Origin: Tetrahymena elliotti 4EA
Taxonomy: Eukaryota; Ciliophora; Oligohymenophorea; Hymenostomatida; Tetrahymenidae
Direction: 5' to 3'
Assembly: GCA_000231825.2 (NCBI GenBank)
Contig: JH720297.1
Span: forward strand, 954,348-1,018,347
DNA length: 64,000 bases
The position numbers and the translations under genes were made by a program. Positions 1 through 14,406 of this stretch are shown in pieces (the stretch's first letter is position 1; every line of letters starts with the position of its first letter). Under the pieces are notes generated by a model. It was given only the letters and a program-made list of their open reading frames with translations, was not told the origin of the DNA and did not search any database.

Positions 1-1
1 A

Positions 2-2001
2 TATGCCTCGAAGAGAATCCATAAATTAACCAGTTCAACCCTATTAAATGCTGATTACTAGCTTTACTTATAAGAAACTATCACTCCTCATAAATTTTAA
101 GATTTACTTACAACTTAAATTCAAGGTATTGACTTTGATTTATCCACAGAGATGACCAGAATCTTTTATGCCACATTTTAGATCATCAGTAATTTTTATT
201 TTTTTACTTTCCACTAGTGAATATCTTAGATAAATATCAAAATATATTTATCCGGGCTTTAATTGTGTCTGGATATCAAACAAATCCAATACAGAATAAA
301 TTTTTATTAACAATCCATCATCCAAATAATAAGAAATTTTTTAATTTTAAATCCAGTCAATTCATAGAATTTTTGAATTTATGGTATATGTCGATAAAAT
401 ATGTACTTGAAAATATTTATTCTGATATTGGATGGGATATTGAGTTTTATCCAAAGTTAATTTTTTTTGACTCAATCCATCATCAGATGTTTGATACTTT
501 AAAAATTAAAATTCATACAGATAAAGTTTTTGTTTTTGTTATTTTTTACTTGGTTTAAGTTTAAATATTTATTTTATTTGTAAAATAATTTTTATAGATG
601 CAATTTGTTTGACACTTTGGGGTAGTTTAAATGATCCTATAACTTTGATTGGAATTGGATTGTTTTTGCATTAGGGTGTTAAGATGGCTAAGTTAAGAAT
701 CAACAATTCTTAATAAATTCAGATGAAAATCAAGGAAACAAATTAGCCTATTATTGGATATGTAAATGAATGTCTCTCAGGATTAGAGTATATTAGAATT
801 TATGATTTAGAATCTAGTGTTTTGGATTAATTTTAACATTTGTAACAAAAAAATAAAATTTGGGTTTAATTGGCTTATAAAAATGCTTTTGATAATGATT
901 TGAAATTTTCTACTTTTACTTTTATTTTAAATTTTGTTTCTTTGCTCTCATGCTTAGTAGGAAGCAATCCTCTAGCATCTCTTCCAAAGGCTACATCAAA
1001 TTCATAGATAGATTTAAATACTATGCAAGCAGTTAAATGTTTTAACAACATCTTTGTTCAGTTGATTTCTTTCCAATACATTATAGACTTTCTTTAGTAA
1101 ATCAAAGAATTTGACTCTGGAAAATAAATATAACATAATGAAAAATCTAACTAAAAGCTTGAAGGAGAAATAGAATTTATTAATTATTCTGCATATTATA
1201 GCTCTGATAAAGATCAAAACAAAGCAGCCTTAAAGAGCATTAATTTAAATATTAGCAAGGGTCAAAAAGTTTGTGTTGTAGGTAGAACTGGATCTGGAAA
1301 AACTTCACTCACACTTTCTATTTTAAATTTAATTCATTATGAAAATGGAGTAAATAAATAATTAAATACATATTATCATAATCAATTCATTTATTTTATA
1401 ATTTTTTTAGAAAATATTATTTGATGGGAAATAAGTTGATGGAAAAACAATCAGAGACAATGTCTCAGCTATTTAATAAGAGAATATTGTTATGAAAGGA
1501 ACTCTTAAAGATAATATAGATACCTTTAATTTATTTTCTACTGATGAAAATTTATGGAAGAAAATAGTTTAACTTAATTTAGCTTAAATTCTTGAGTTAA
1601 ATTAACTAAGCTTATCTATGAAAATTGAAGAACAAGGTAAAAATCTTAGTGCTGGCCAAAAATAAATTGTTTCATTAGTCAGAGCACTAATTTAAGATAA
1701 AAATATTATCATATTTGATGAGGCTAACTCAAATCTTGATGAATAAAATGAAAACCTTATGCAAGACATTCTCTTAGGAAGAAATTCTACAGTAAATTTA
1801 TTTATTTTTTTAAATACTATCTTATAATTTAACTATTTAAAAATTTAGATGATATTTATAGCCCATAAAATATAACATGTAAGCAAGTTTGACAGAATCA
1901 TTTATTTAGAAAATGGATAAATTGTTGAAGACGGTTCTCCTTAAAATTTACTTTCTTACTAAAATTCTAAATTTTTCTAATTATATAATACATAATCTTG
2001 A
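2..2001 (+). CDS. ABC transporter, ABCC/MRP-like, C-terminal half (5' end outside window)
   Basis: Exons <2..188, 598..1349, 1411..1791 and 1849..2001; all junctions are GT–AG and the phases close exactly. The protein is the end of the second membrane domain plus the second nucleotide-binding domain of a full-length exporter that couples ATP hydrolysis to substrate efflux. Visible motifs in order are the ABCC-type TM linker (KRIHK...DFDLSTEM), a hydrophobic TM pair around 600–680 and 900–960, Walker A GRTGSGKTS near 1287, signature LSAGQKQ near 1648, Walker B IIIFDEANSNLD near 1709, and H-loop IAHK near 1860. Walker B reads FDEA and the signature has Ala for the first Gly, both tolerated in the family. 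It ends LYNTQS-TGA. The substrate cannot be predicted. The first intron (189–597) is long and holds an odd ORF reported separately. Confidence 0.9.
217..558 (+). other. ORF without TAA/TAG inside ABC transporter intron 1
   Basis: This 113-codon frame lies wholly inside the 189–597 intron of the ABC transporter and begins at GTG. It contains no TAA or TAG until 559, unlike real genes here, which use those codons for Gln. Splicing 1–188 directly to 598 restores a normal transporter sequence. Including 218–525 as an exon would run into TGA at once after 598. I see no family motif, so it may be chance or the relic of an inserted sequence. Confidence 0.3.
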
Positions 2002-3600
2002 AAAAAAAGAAGTTAAAATTGTGATCTTTTAATTTAAAATTATATTTTCAATCTAATTTACTTCAAAGTGTTAATGTTTTTATATTTTTAGTATCAGAAT
2101 ATTTTTATTTGTTACTTTGAAGATTGATAAACAAGGCTTGAAGAATACTATTTTTATTATTAAGTAACTTTGAAAAAAAAGAATTCAAAGACATACCTAC
2201 ATTTTTACATAATCAGTTTATTAAATGTTAATTTTGGTTTATTGTTTAAGATAAATATTATCTTCATTATTAATTTAGCTATTTAAATTTTAAAACTAAA
2301 TTAAAATTGTACTATCATTTTGGTCTTATTTTTAATTTTCCAGAAATAAATTAAAATTTAAAATTTATGAAATTTTAAGGTGAAAAATAAATATTTCTAG
2401 ATTAAAGATTATTTTGAGATATTTTTTCAGTCAACAATAACTTTACTGAAGTATTTTTATTACCATCAAATTAATACAAAAACTTAGAATTTGTTTAATT
2501 TTTTTGAAAATTTAATGGATTTAATTACTTTACTTACAATTTTATAACTTGAATTGCGATAAATAATGCGTTTTAAATTTTTGTTTATTGGATATATTTT
2601 TTTTCATAAATTGTTGGAAATCTTGTAAAAATACTTCTGTTTAATTGTATTTTTTACAATTATAAAAGAATAAACCTTCTTAAGATCTTATTATGTGGTT
2701 GATAAAGAAATTATGAAATCTGACTTTCCATAATGATAATAATCAGCTTGGTGCTAACTCTAATATTTTTGAATAAAATAAAAAAATTATTTTAGGGCTA
2801 TTTAAATATAAATTATTTAGTAGAAATTTCTAAAAAACTAAAATTTATATTAATAATTTAAATGAATGAATGAAAGATTAAAAAATTTAAATTGTATTTG
2901 TTAATTTTTAAAAAAAATAATTTAAAATGCTAAAATGCTAAAATTTAATAAATATCATAATGAATGAATACAGTGATTGAATAATTTGAATAAAAAACAA
3001 GAAAAAAGACATAGATATTGATTGTTAAATTTAAGAATTATGTTGCAAAATAAAAATACAATTGAATAATTTTGGTATTTTTATTTAAGTTAACTTGTTT
3101 ATAAAATAGTTGCCAGTATGAAATTAATAAAAATCAGATAATTTATTGAGTTGAAATAGGTAATATCTTAAAAGGAATTCAGTCTATATACTATTTGAAA
3201 TTTAATAGTATTCATGTAAATTTAAACAGCTATTAATCTTTGGTACATTTTAAACAATCTAAATGAATGATTTCTATTTTTTTTATAATTAAGAAATATA
3301 ATTTTTGAGCGAGCAAAGCAGGATTATAATAAACTGAATTCAATCTCTAATTTAATCGACTAAGCTGGAATGGTATATTTATTATCATTATTATTATTGA
3401 TTTATTAAGAAAATAAAAAATTTTTTATAAACAAAGGTTGCTGTAACTCCTGGGATATATAAAACAAAAACTGTAGATAACAATTAAGTAATAGCAGTTT
3501 ATAAATAAACTTAAACATAAATCAATATATACTCATAAATATATTAATACATATTAACAAACATATATATATAGATAAATAGATAGATAGATAATTCTAA
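2002..3600. other. Intergenic region, AT-rich
   Basis: No complete gene is seen. It holds poly-A/poly-T runs, and a GATA tetranucleotide run at about 3574–3592 just before the kinase start. One short exon-like pair lies near 3308–3515 and is described in the findings. Confidence 0.6.
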
Positions 3601-6249
<2,649 letters not shown>

Positions 6250-6985
6250 AATAGCATGTTTATTATATAAAAAGCTTACAAATTGATAAAAAAGCTGTAA
6301 TTGTAAAAATTATTTAATTTACAGAGCAGCAAAATAGATATTTTTGCATTCAATCTAAATAAAAATTTTCTTATCATTATAGAAATATAAATTAAATAGA
6401 GTAAATAAATAAATATATGTTTATATTATTATTCTTATTTTTATATTTTATTCTATCCTTTCATTTTTATATTTATTATTTCACTTTAAATATTTAATTT
6501 ATTATGGTCAGACAATATTTATAAAACAACTTTAAATAGATATTTCTTTTTTTTTTCATTTATAAAACTAATAATTTCCTCCTTTATGAAATTAGATTTC
6601 TAAATATGAACCAGCATATGACTTTAAAATCATAGCAAAAAAATACATTTATTTAAAAATGAATAATTTTATTTTTTAAAGAAATTTCAATTTAAAGAAA
6701 GAATAAATTTCTCTTTTCAATAAATCCAAATAAGTATAAATTATCACCTTTTAATTAATATTTTAGTATTTTTTTAGGTTACTTTTTAACTATTTATGAT
6801 ATAAAATTTCAGATATTTTAAAATAAATAAAAGATTAAATTCAAGAAATAAAAGTAGAACATATTACAACTAGAATAATAATAATTTTATTCAACCAATA
6901 ATAACTGAAATAGTTTTATTTATTATATCAATAATAAAATAATAGAACAAAATACTGAATCATCTAAATAAGAGAAATCCACAAA
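6250..6985. other. Intergenic region
   Basis: AT-rich spacer between the kinase and the coiled-coil gene. I see no ORF with coding character and no RNA gene. Confidence 0.6.
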
Positions 6986-9900
6986 ATGAATTCTTTACAA
7001 AGTATGGAAAAAAAAATTTGATAACACATTTTATGTTGATATTTTGTTGTTATTTTTATTTTTTTCTAAAAAATATGATTTTAACATTATTTATTATTAC
7101 TCCTGTAAATGTTTAAAATTAGAAACAAAATTTTAGAGGATGTTAAAATTAGTTGATTATTCAAAATCGTTGTAATATTTTAGATTATTTGTTTATCTAA
7201 GGATAATATAAACCTTTTAGAACCAATGATCTATAAGCTTCAGATAACCGGCTATCTTAAATAGAATCATTTAATAAATCTGATTACTTGTTTAATAGTA
7301 GAGAGTAGTTAGAATGTTAATTAAATTAGTAAGTTAATTACCAACGTATAAATTTTTGAAATTTGAAGAAATTAGATTGTAAAAATCATAATAAATAGAA
7401 AGATAGATAATTAATTAATATATTTGTAAAATAAGTATTTACATTTTTTGCTTCTCTAGTTTTACTGCTTTTACAATTCAATAAATAGGATTAATAGTTA
7501 GATATCAATTAGGAAAGAAAAAAATAGTATTTAGTAGTTATGTAGTAATCAGCATAGGTACTTTAGAGGCCAAGAGTAAATCAATTATTAGTCTTTCAAA
7601 AGTACTTCTAAATATTTGGATCATATTTAATCTAAAAAAAATAGACTCCTCTAAAAATATCTCAAGAAAAATGGGAGGAAATTTAGGAGAAAATAGGATC
7701 TTTAATAAAAACAAATGAAACTTTAAATTAAATGCTTAAATTAAAAACAGATGAAAATGAGATTTTGAAAAGAGATAACATAGTATAAATCACTATTAAC
7801 ATTATTTTATTCATAATTTATTTATTTATTCATTCATTCTTTTTTAGAGAAATGGAGAAAATGAGAATTGGAGGAAAAAGTATTATCAACTGGAGTAGGA
7901 AATGTAAAAAATTGCTTAAATTGAACAAGAAGTTGCTGATTACTTGCCAATTATGAGAAATTTTGAGGAAAAAGCTAACATGAATGAAAAGCAAATTGAA
8001 AATCTCAATCTCATATTGAAAGAAAAAGAAAACCTAATTTAAGATTTAACAAAAGCAAACACTTAACTAGAATAATCATGTCACTCTTAGCAGTCAATTT
8101 CTTAAGAGCTTAGCTTTTTCAAAAATTTATCAGAACAAAAGCAAAAAAGCTTCGAAAACTTAAAGTTGAATTCCGTTTCAATAGGTAAAATTTTATTCTT
8201 TTAAAAATAGTAAGATATGTTTAGGTGATATCAAATAGGTTTAGCAAAAATAAAAATTAAAGAAATTAAGTAAAATGGAGAAAAAATATACTTTTTCGAA
8301 TATATATTATTGAAAAAATGCTCCAATTATATGTCAAAGAATAAAAGATTATTATAATTTGGTTAAAAAATGAATCAATTATTTTATTTATGAATAATTA
8401 GATGAGCACAAAAGAGTATTAAAAGAAAATATTTAATTGATGGTAAGTTAAATATTTAGTAATGAATGTTACAAATGACTTTTTATTAATAGGATAAATT
8501 AGAAAAGAAAGAAAAGGAATATCAAAGGTTAACAGTAGGACTTTAGCAAGTGAATGATTACGAATTAAAGATGTAATAAATGGAGAAGGCTGTTAATAAT
8601 TTAAGAAATAAAGAGAGAGAAAATTATGAATAGATGATGCATTCAAAAGAATAAGAAATAGAGGATTTACAGAGACAGCTTGACTCATTGAAATTAAGGA
8701 TTTTTTAAAAAGATGAAACTAAATGTAAAAGAAATTTAATAATTATAAAGGATTTATTTGTTATTTAATTTAAAAAGAAGCAAACAATGAAGCAAATGAA
8801 GAATTTATTAAATAGCTTGAAGAATAGCTTTTTGAAGAAAAACAAAAAAATGAAAGAATCAAACAAATAGCTTAAAACCAAGAAGAAGAAATTCAAATAA
8901 AAATCTCTGAAGTTGATTTAAAAGAAAAGAATATCAAAGATTTACATGAGAAAAATATATCTCTTGAGTAATAGAATATGTAGTTATCTACTGAAAATAC
9001 AGAACTTTAAATGAAGGATGTTCAACAAAGCACTAAAATTGAAAAATATGAAGAACTGATTAGATCTTATGAATTGAAATAAAATGAGCTTAAATAATCT
9101 AATTTAGAACTAGAATCAGAAAAAGATGCAAATCTTAAGCAAATTAATCTTATTAAAAAGTAAGTAGAAACTTAGTCGTTAAAAATTGAAGCTTTAACCA
9201 AATAAATTCTTAGTCTTTAAGAAGATATAGCTCAACAAATAAGTGAGAAAAATGAATTAATGGATAGACTTACTATTAGCACTTCTGAAATGGTAAAATC
9301 ATTAATATCAAATTCATTAATCTTTTCATGATTTGATATTTAAAAATTTTTTAATTACTAAAGGAAAAGTAATAGCTCCAAGAAAAAAAGTAATATCTAT
9401 AGAAATAAGCATAATTAGAGGCTTAGCTGATGCATATTACTTAGCAGCTTTAGAGAGCAGAGTAAATAAGAGATGAATAGGAAGATTCAAACATAAAATA
9501 TTAGCAATAAATTTCTTTATTAGAAAAAGAAAAAGAAGAATTGATAGAAAAGGTAGAATCTCTAGAGTAAAAACTTCAAGAAACAGTTTCTGAGATTCAA
9601 ATCATCCTTAAGCAGAAAATTGTAATTGATTTGATTTTTTATTATTTTAACTAAATAAAAATTATTTTACTTTTTTAACAACCCTTTGTTAATATTTAGG
9701 AATAAGAGTAAACAAAATTAAAATTGGAAGCTTCTCAAGAAAAGTTAGAAGTAGAAAAGAAATGTGCTTAGCTTTAAGGATAAATCAACTAATTGTTAAT
9801 AGAAAAAGAATAGATAATCAATAAGAAAGATTAAGAGATTAAAATATAAATTGAAAAAGTGAGTGAATTAGAGGAAATTATGAAGTAAGAGCAAGAGAAA

Positions 9901-11013
9901 ATGCAAAACCAGTAAAAGAAATAGCTTGAAACTATTAGGGAATAGGATAAGTATTTAGAATCTTTAGAATAAAGCATTGAAAAATAAGATATTTTGATAA
10001 ATGAGAAATAATCTGAAATTTAATTCTATCAAGACTAAATATAGTAATACCAGGCCACTCATGAAGAAGACCAATAACAACTCAGAGAATTAAAAGAGCA
10101 AATATTTGTAATTAAAAAAATGAATTTTTTATTTTATCTTTTTTGTTAAGAAGTTTTAAATAAATGTATTTTGTTAAAATAGAATTTAGAAGAAATTTTC
10201 AGCTAGTTCAAAAGTGAAAAAATAATTTATGAAGATAAAATTCTAAAATTTGTTGATAAAGTTATAGAGCTATAGAAAAATCTATCAAAAACTCAAAAAG
10301 AAAAGGAAGAGTGGGAGAGAAGCTGCAAAATAAAATAAAGAGAAATCGAAGAATATAAAAAGAAGATACTTTCTCTATCTTTAGATTTAAATTCAGCTTA
10401 AGTTGAGCTGAAAATGTCCCCATTAAGAAGTCCTACAAGAAAACAAAAATATTCTGTTGCACCAAATGGCTAATAATAACATTAACAATCTTAATAGCAA
10501 TTTGAAAATTATTATCAATATCAAGATCAATAGTATGATTAAAATTACAATAATGAAAATAATGAAGAAGAAGAATAATAAAATGAATTGAGAAATAATT
10601 CAAATTTCAATTATGAAGAATATGACAGCAGACTTTAGAAGAATTAATATGCATTACAAAATGATGAATAAAATTTTGATAATGCAGATGATGATCAATA
10701 ATAATTATAATAATAAGATAGATCTTACATGAGAAATTCTGAATAATTTAATTAACAATAAAAAAATAATTTTTAGAATTAGAACTAAAATTATTTAGAT
10801 TAATTTAATGACTAAAACATCTATTCGCCTCAATAACAGCAACAACAACAGCAGCAACAATTTAATTAAAACTACCCTCAAATAATAATTAACAACCAAG
10901 AAAATAATTACTAAAACATGAATAATAATGAAATGCAATCTTAACAAATAGGAGCATATGAAAATAGCTTTAATTAATCTAATTTTAACTAATAATAGCA
11001 TTTTAGTAATTGA
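6986..11013 (+). CDS. Long coiled-coil protein with Gln/Asn-rich C-terminal tail
   Basis: Ten exons: 6986..7001, 7184..7345, 7460..7782, 7848..8184, 8402..8442, 8493..8724, 8778..9292, 9364..9621, 9700..10107 and 10183..11013, giving 1040 aa. All junctions are GT–AG and phases close; the first exon holds only MNSLQ plus one base. From about residue 120 to 830 the sequence is almost pure Glu/Lys/Gln/Leu heptad-type coiled coil, such as the LEKEKEELIEKVESLEQKLQE stretch near 9508. A Ser/Pro/Arg-rich patch (SPLRSPTRK) then leads into a tail of about 200 residues dominated by Gln, Asn and Tyr, including a poly-Gln run near 10836. No catalytic motif is seen. A cytoskeletal, basal-body or tethering role would be usual for such proteins, but that is inference only. 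Confidence 0.85.
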
Positions 11014-12589
11014 AAATCTATTGATTTATTTTTTAAATATTGTTTTTATGATCTATCTTTTCAAAATGCTAGCTAATTCAAGTATATTTAAGCTTCTATG
11101 TTACATAGGAATATTAATTATCTTTATTGCATATTTTACTTTCTTTTAATATAATACCTTGTTGAATTTCCCTGATTTATTTAATCATTAAAATCAAATA
11201 TCTTAATATTTCAGATGGGGGAAAAACATCGAGTTTTGAAATTTATTAAAAACACGCCACACATATTTTTTATCAAATATTTGAAAATCTTTTGGGTACA
11301 TAATTTTGAAAAGGATATTCATAACGTAAACAATAATATTTTGTTTTATTAATGCATACATCACATACCAATATAATTAAAAGTTCCTTCAATGTTCATG
11401 AAATTAAATTTGTAATTTGAAGGATAAAAATAATTTTCTTTATAAAAATGTTTTAACATTTTTTTGAAAATATTTTGGAAACATACAAGTTTAACAAAAA
11501 ATATTTTAAATAGAATAAAATGCTTAATTTTCAATTTATATGATTTTTATTTCATTCACCTGCATTATGTAATATCAAATTATTACAAATATTTAAAGTG
11601 GGTACATACATATTCAGTCAATTCAAATATTAAAAATGTTACTAGTACAATAAACAAAGAAAATGGATTTAAATGTTTTTAATAAAACTTTCATTTTGTA
11701 AAATTTAATACTATTATTCGAAATAAAATGGTAAAAATAGTAAAAAATCAACCAGTTTTAAATGTCATTAAATTCATGCATTAGTATAGAAAAAACGAAA
11801 TTATTCTCCTTTTCAAAAAGCTTTTACTTTCTAAAGAACCCTAACCAACACAAAAAATATAAACAATTAAAAATTTTAACTTTGTTTCCTTAATAACAAT
11901 AATTTTAAAAGGAGTAATTACATTACTTTAGAAACAAATAAAATCTCTAACTTTTAAAAAAATTTAGTAGACTTTAGGAAAATAGCTTTTAAAAGGTTAA
12001 TATTTAAACACTAAACCAATCAGAAAATAAATTATATGACGACTACTTATGTAAAAGAATATTTCAAATTAATCAAATAATGCTTTATGACTAAAACAAC
12101 TTCTTCTTCTAAACATGATTACAAATCTTTTCCCATTTAACACCAAATAATAGTCAGAAACCAATAAAAGACTGATTTAATCATTATAAATAACACTAAA
12201 AATGTATAATCATCTACAGTACTTTTTAAAGCAAATTCAAAAAATCTAAATAACAAAATAGTAGAATAATAAAAATTAAATGAATTACATGTTAAAATAT
12301 TATTTTATTTTTAAAAAAATGAGAGAAATAAAAATAGTATCCCTCTTTTTGTGTTTGATTTTTTAAAATTTATAAGTAAAATTTGCCAATTTTTAGTTTA
12401 GGGATGGTTGATTAAATTATTTTTTTCACATTTAATTTGCTTTAAAAAGTTAAGTTTTTCAATATTTATTTAATAATTTTAATAAAATAAAAAAATTTGT
12501 AAATCTAAAATTGAAAGATTATCATTTGCAATAAGAAAATGTCCCTTTAAGATTAATTTACCTGTAAAAGTAGTTGATAAAGCAAAGAC
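11014..12589. other. Intergenic region
   Basis: A 1.6-kb AT-rich stretch. Short ORFs such as 11464–11682 are not convincing: they lack the Gln codons TAA/TAG that real genes here use and show no motif. Confidence 0.5.
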
Positions 12590-14296
12590 ATGGGCTGTTG
12601 TGGTTCTTCTTCTAAAGAACTAAATAAATCCAAATATTTATCAAACAGTAATAATCCAGCTTAGCCTCCAGGAAATCAATCAAAGATTAGAAAAGCTTAG
12701 ACAAGAGATGAAAAGTATTGTATAAAAAATTAAGGAAAATGAGAAGAATAAAATTAATGCTACTTAATATAAAAAGAATAAAATTCTAGTTTTGTTTGGT
12801 CCTACTGATAGTGGAAAAACTACTTATATAAATTATTTATTAAAAAAATAATTAAACTTAGTTAACGAAAATATTATTTGTAAAGACGAAGATCAGTTTA
12901 AAATAGGGTAATCATATGATTCTTAAACAAGACACGTACGTCCTATTAAATTGGGCAAAATTTTAGTTACTGACAGACATACCAGGGTTATATGATTCAA
13001 ATAGATATGATTAAGACATTATAAATGCAAAAAATATTTTAGATGCAGTTAACCAATCAAAATAGTTTTGCTTTGCTCTTTTTATAATACCAGATCATTT
13101 TAAAGTAACAAAAGGCAAAATTTTCAAATAAACAATCTCTTCATTTGCCAAGTACTTTACTAAAAATTAAAACTAGTCTTTTCATTTGGTGTTTAACAAA
13201 TTGTCAAATGAAAAAATTAATGTTATTTATGATTGTATAAAAAAATTATAAGAAACTATTAAAGACCAAGTTGAAAGCAAAATAATAACCAAAATGTTAG
13301 AAATGATAAAAAATAAGTAATATTAAATATTCTAACCTATGGATTAAAATAAAGTTGAAGACCATATATAATCCATTTAAAAACTTAAATTCCATAAAAG
13401 ATAATACAAAATCTTTGATATCATAAGCGAAGAGTCAGAGGATAAAATAAAGGTTATTACTAATGAGTGATAAATTAATGTAGTAATTTATATAGTAAAG
13501 AAAAGAGACTGAAAAAATATTTTAATTATTTAAAGATTTTGAAGTTGTAACCAAATTTTTAAATGATACTAATATTGATAGAATTTTTTAAAATATCTAA
13601 ACTGAAATCAAAGATTAGCTTTAAAAAAATCTAGTATAAATAAAAACCTTTATTGAAAGTATTTCGAATGATAAAATTGATGATTTATAGAAGGCTTTTA
13701 GTGAGATAGTATCTATTTTAAAAACTCAGCAGAGTCTTTATGAAATTTTGAAAGATTAGTAGATAAAGCATATTGATTTTAGAAAGCTATTTCAAAATTT
13801 AACACGATATATATTTGATCATATACAAAAACTAACTTCTTCAATAGACTAAGACTCAGATTTTTCTTAAATCGAAAGAGTATATTAAAAATTAAAATAA
13901 ATAGAAGATAATGTTGAATTTCATAAGCTGAGAAAATAAATATAAGAAAAATTAGATATTTAATAATTTTAAGATTCTTATATTAGTACTTTAGATGGCA
14001 TAATCAGAGATATAAATGAAAAACACTTTAATTATATCTATCTTTCTTTAAACAGTAAAACTATAGAAGCAGAGAGTTTAAAAAAATCCATAGAGTTTGT
14101 CATATAATTTGAAAAATTTGACAAAAAATAAATTTCTCAGTTTTCAAATAAATGTTATTTTGATTTAAATTATTAATGCATAGATACTGAAACTTTGAAT
14201 ACAAATGGGAGAGAAAAAAGAAAAAAAATTCAATTTTAGATAATCGTTTATAAGTGCTATTGATGATGAGATAAGTATTTCAAAATATTCATATTC

Positions 14297-14350
14297 TTTT
14301 GAATAATCTCAATAGATCAAGAATTTTGAATAATCTTAATAGATCAAGAA
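14297..14350 (+). repeat. Tandem repeat, 2 x 27 nt
   Basis: Two adjacent 27-nt copies differ at one base (units 14297–14323 and 14324–14350), and the first bases of a third follow. Being nine codons long, the repeat would be frame-neutral and encodes FEQSQQIKN twice. It sits beside the 14261 frame break of the GTPase–SecA pseudogene. Confidence 0.85.
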
Positions 14351-14390
14351 TTTTGAAAATAATTACAATAATATATAAATATATATGTAT

Positions 14391-14406
14391 AGTACCCTAG
14401 GGTACT
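14391..14406. repeat. Perfect 16-bp palindrome
   Basis: AGTACCCTAGGGTACT is its own reverse complement, and it is strikingly GC-rich for this DNA. It starts a stretch of about 120 bp (to about 14515) that is T/G-rich on this strand, unlike the A-rich coding strand around it, and lies within the disrupted GTPase–SecA gene. It may mark an insertion boundary; no transposase or target duplication is visible. Confidence 0.8.

Noticed and set aside
218..525. Extra ABC transporter exon joined by a 29-nt intron at 189–217
   Set aside because: It can be spliced in phase at its 5' side, but joining to 598 leads to TGA within a few codons, and the sequence is unlike an ABC membrane domain.
11464..11682. 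72-codon ORF in the spacer after the coiled-coil gene
   Set aside because: Low-complexity AT-rich reading, no Gln TAA/TAG codons, no motif, no family resemblance.
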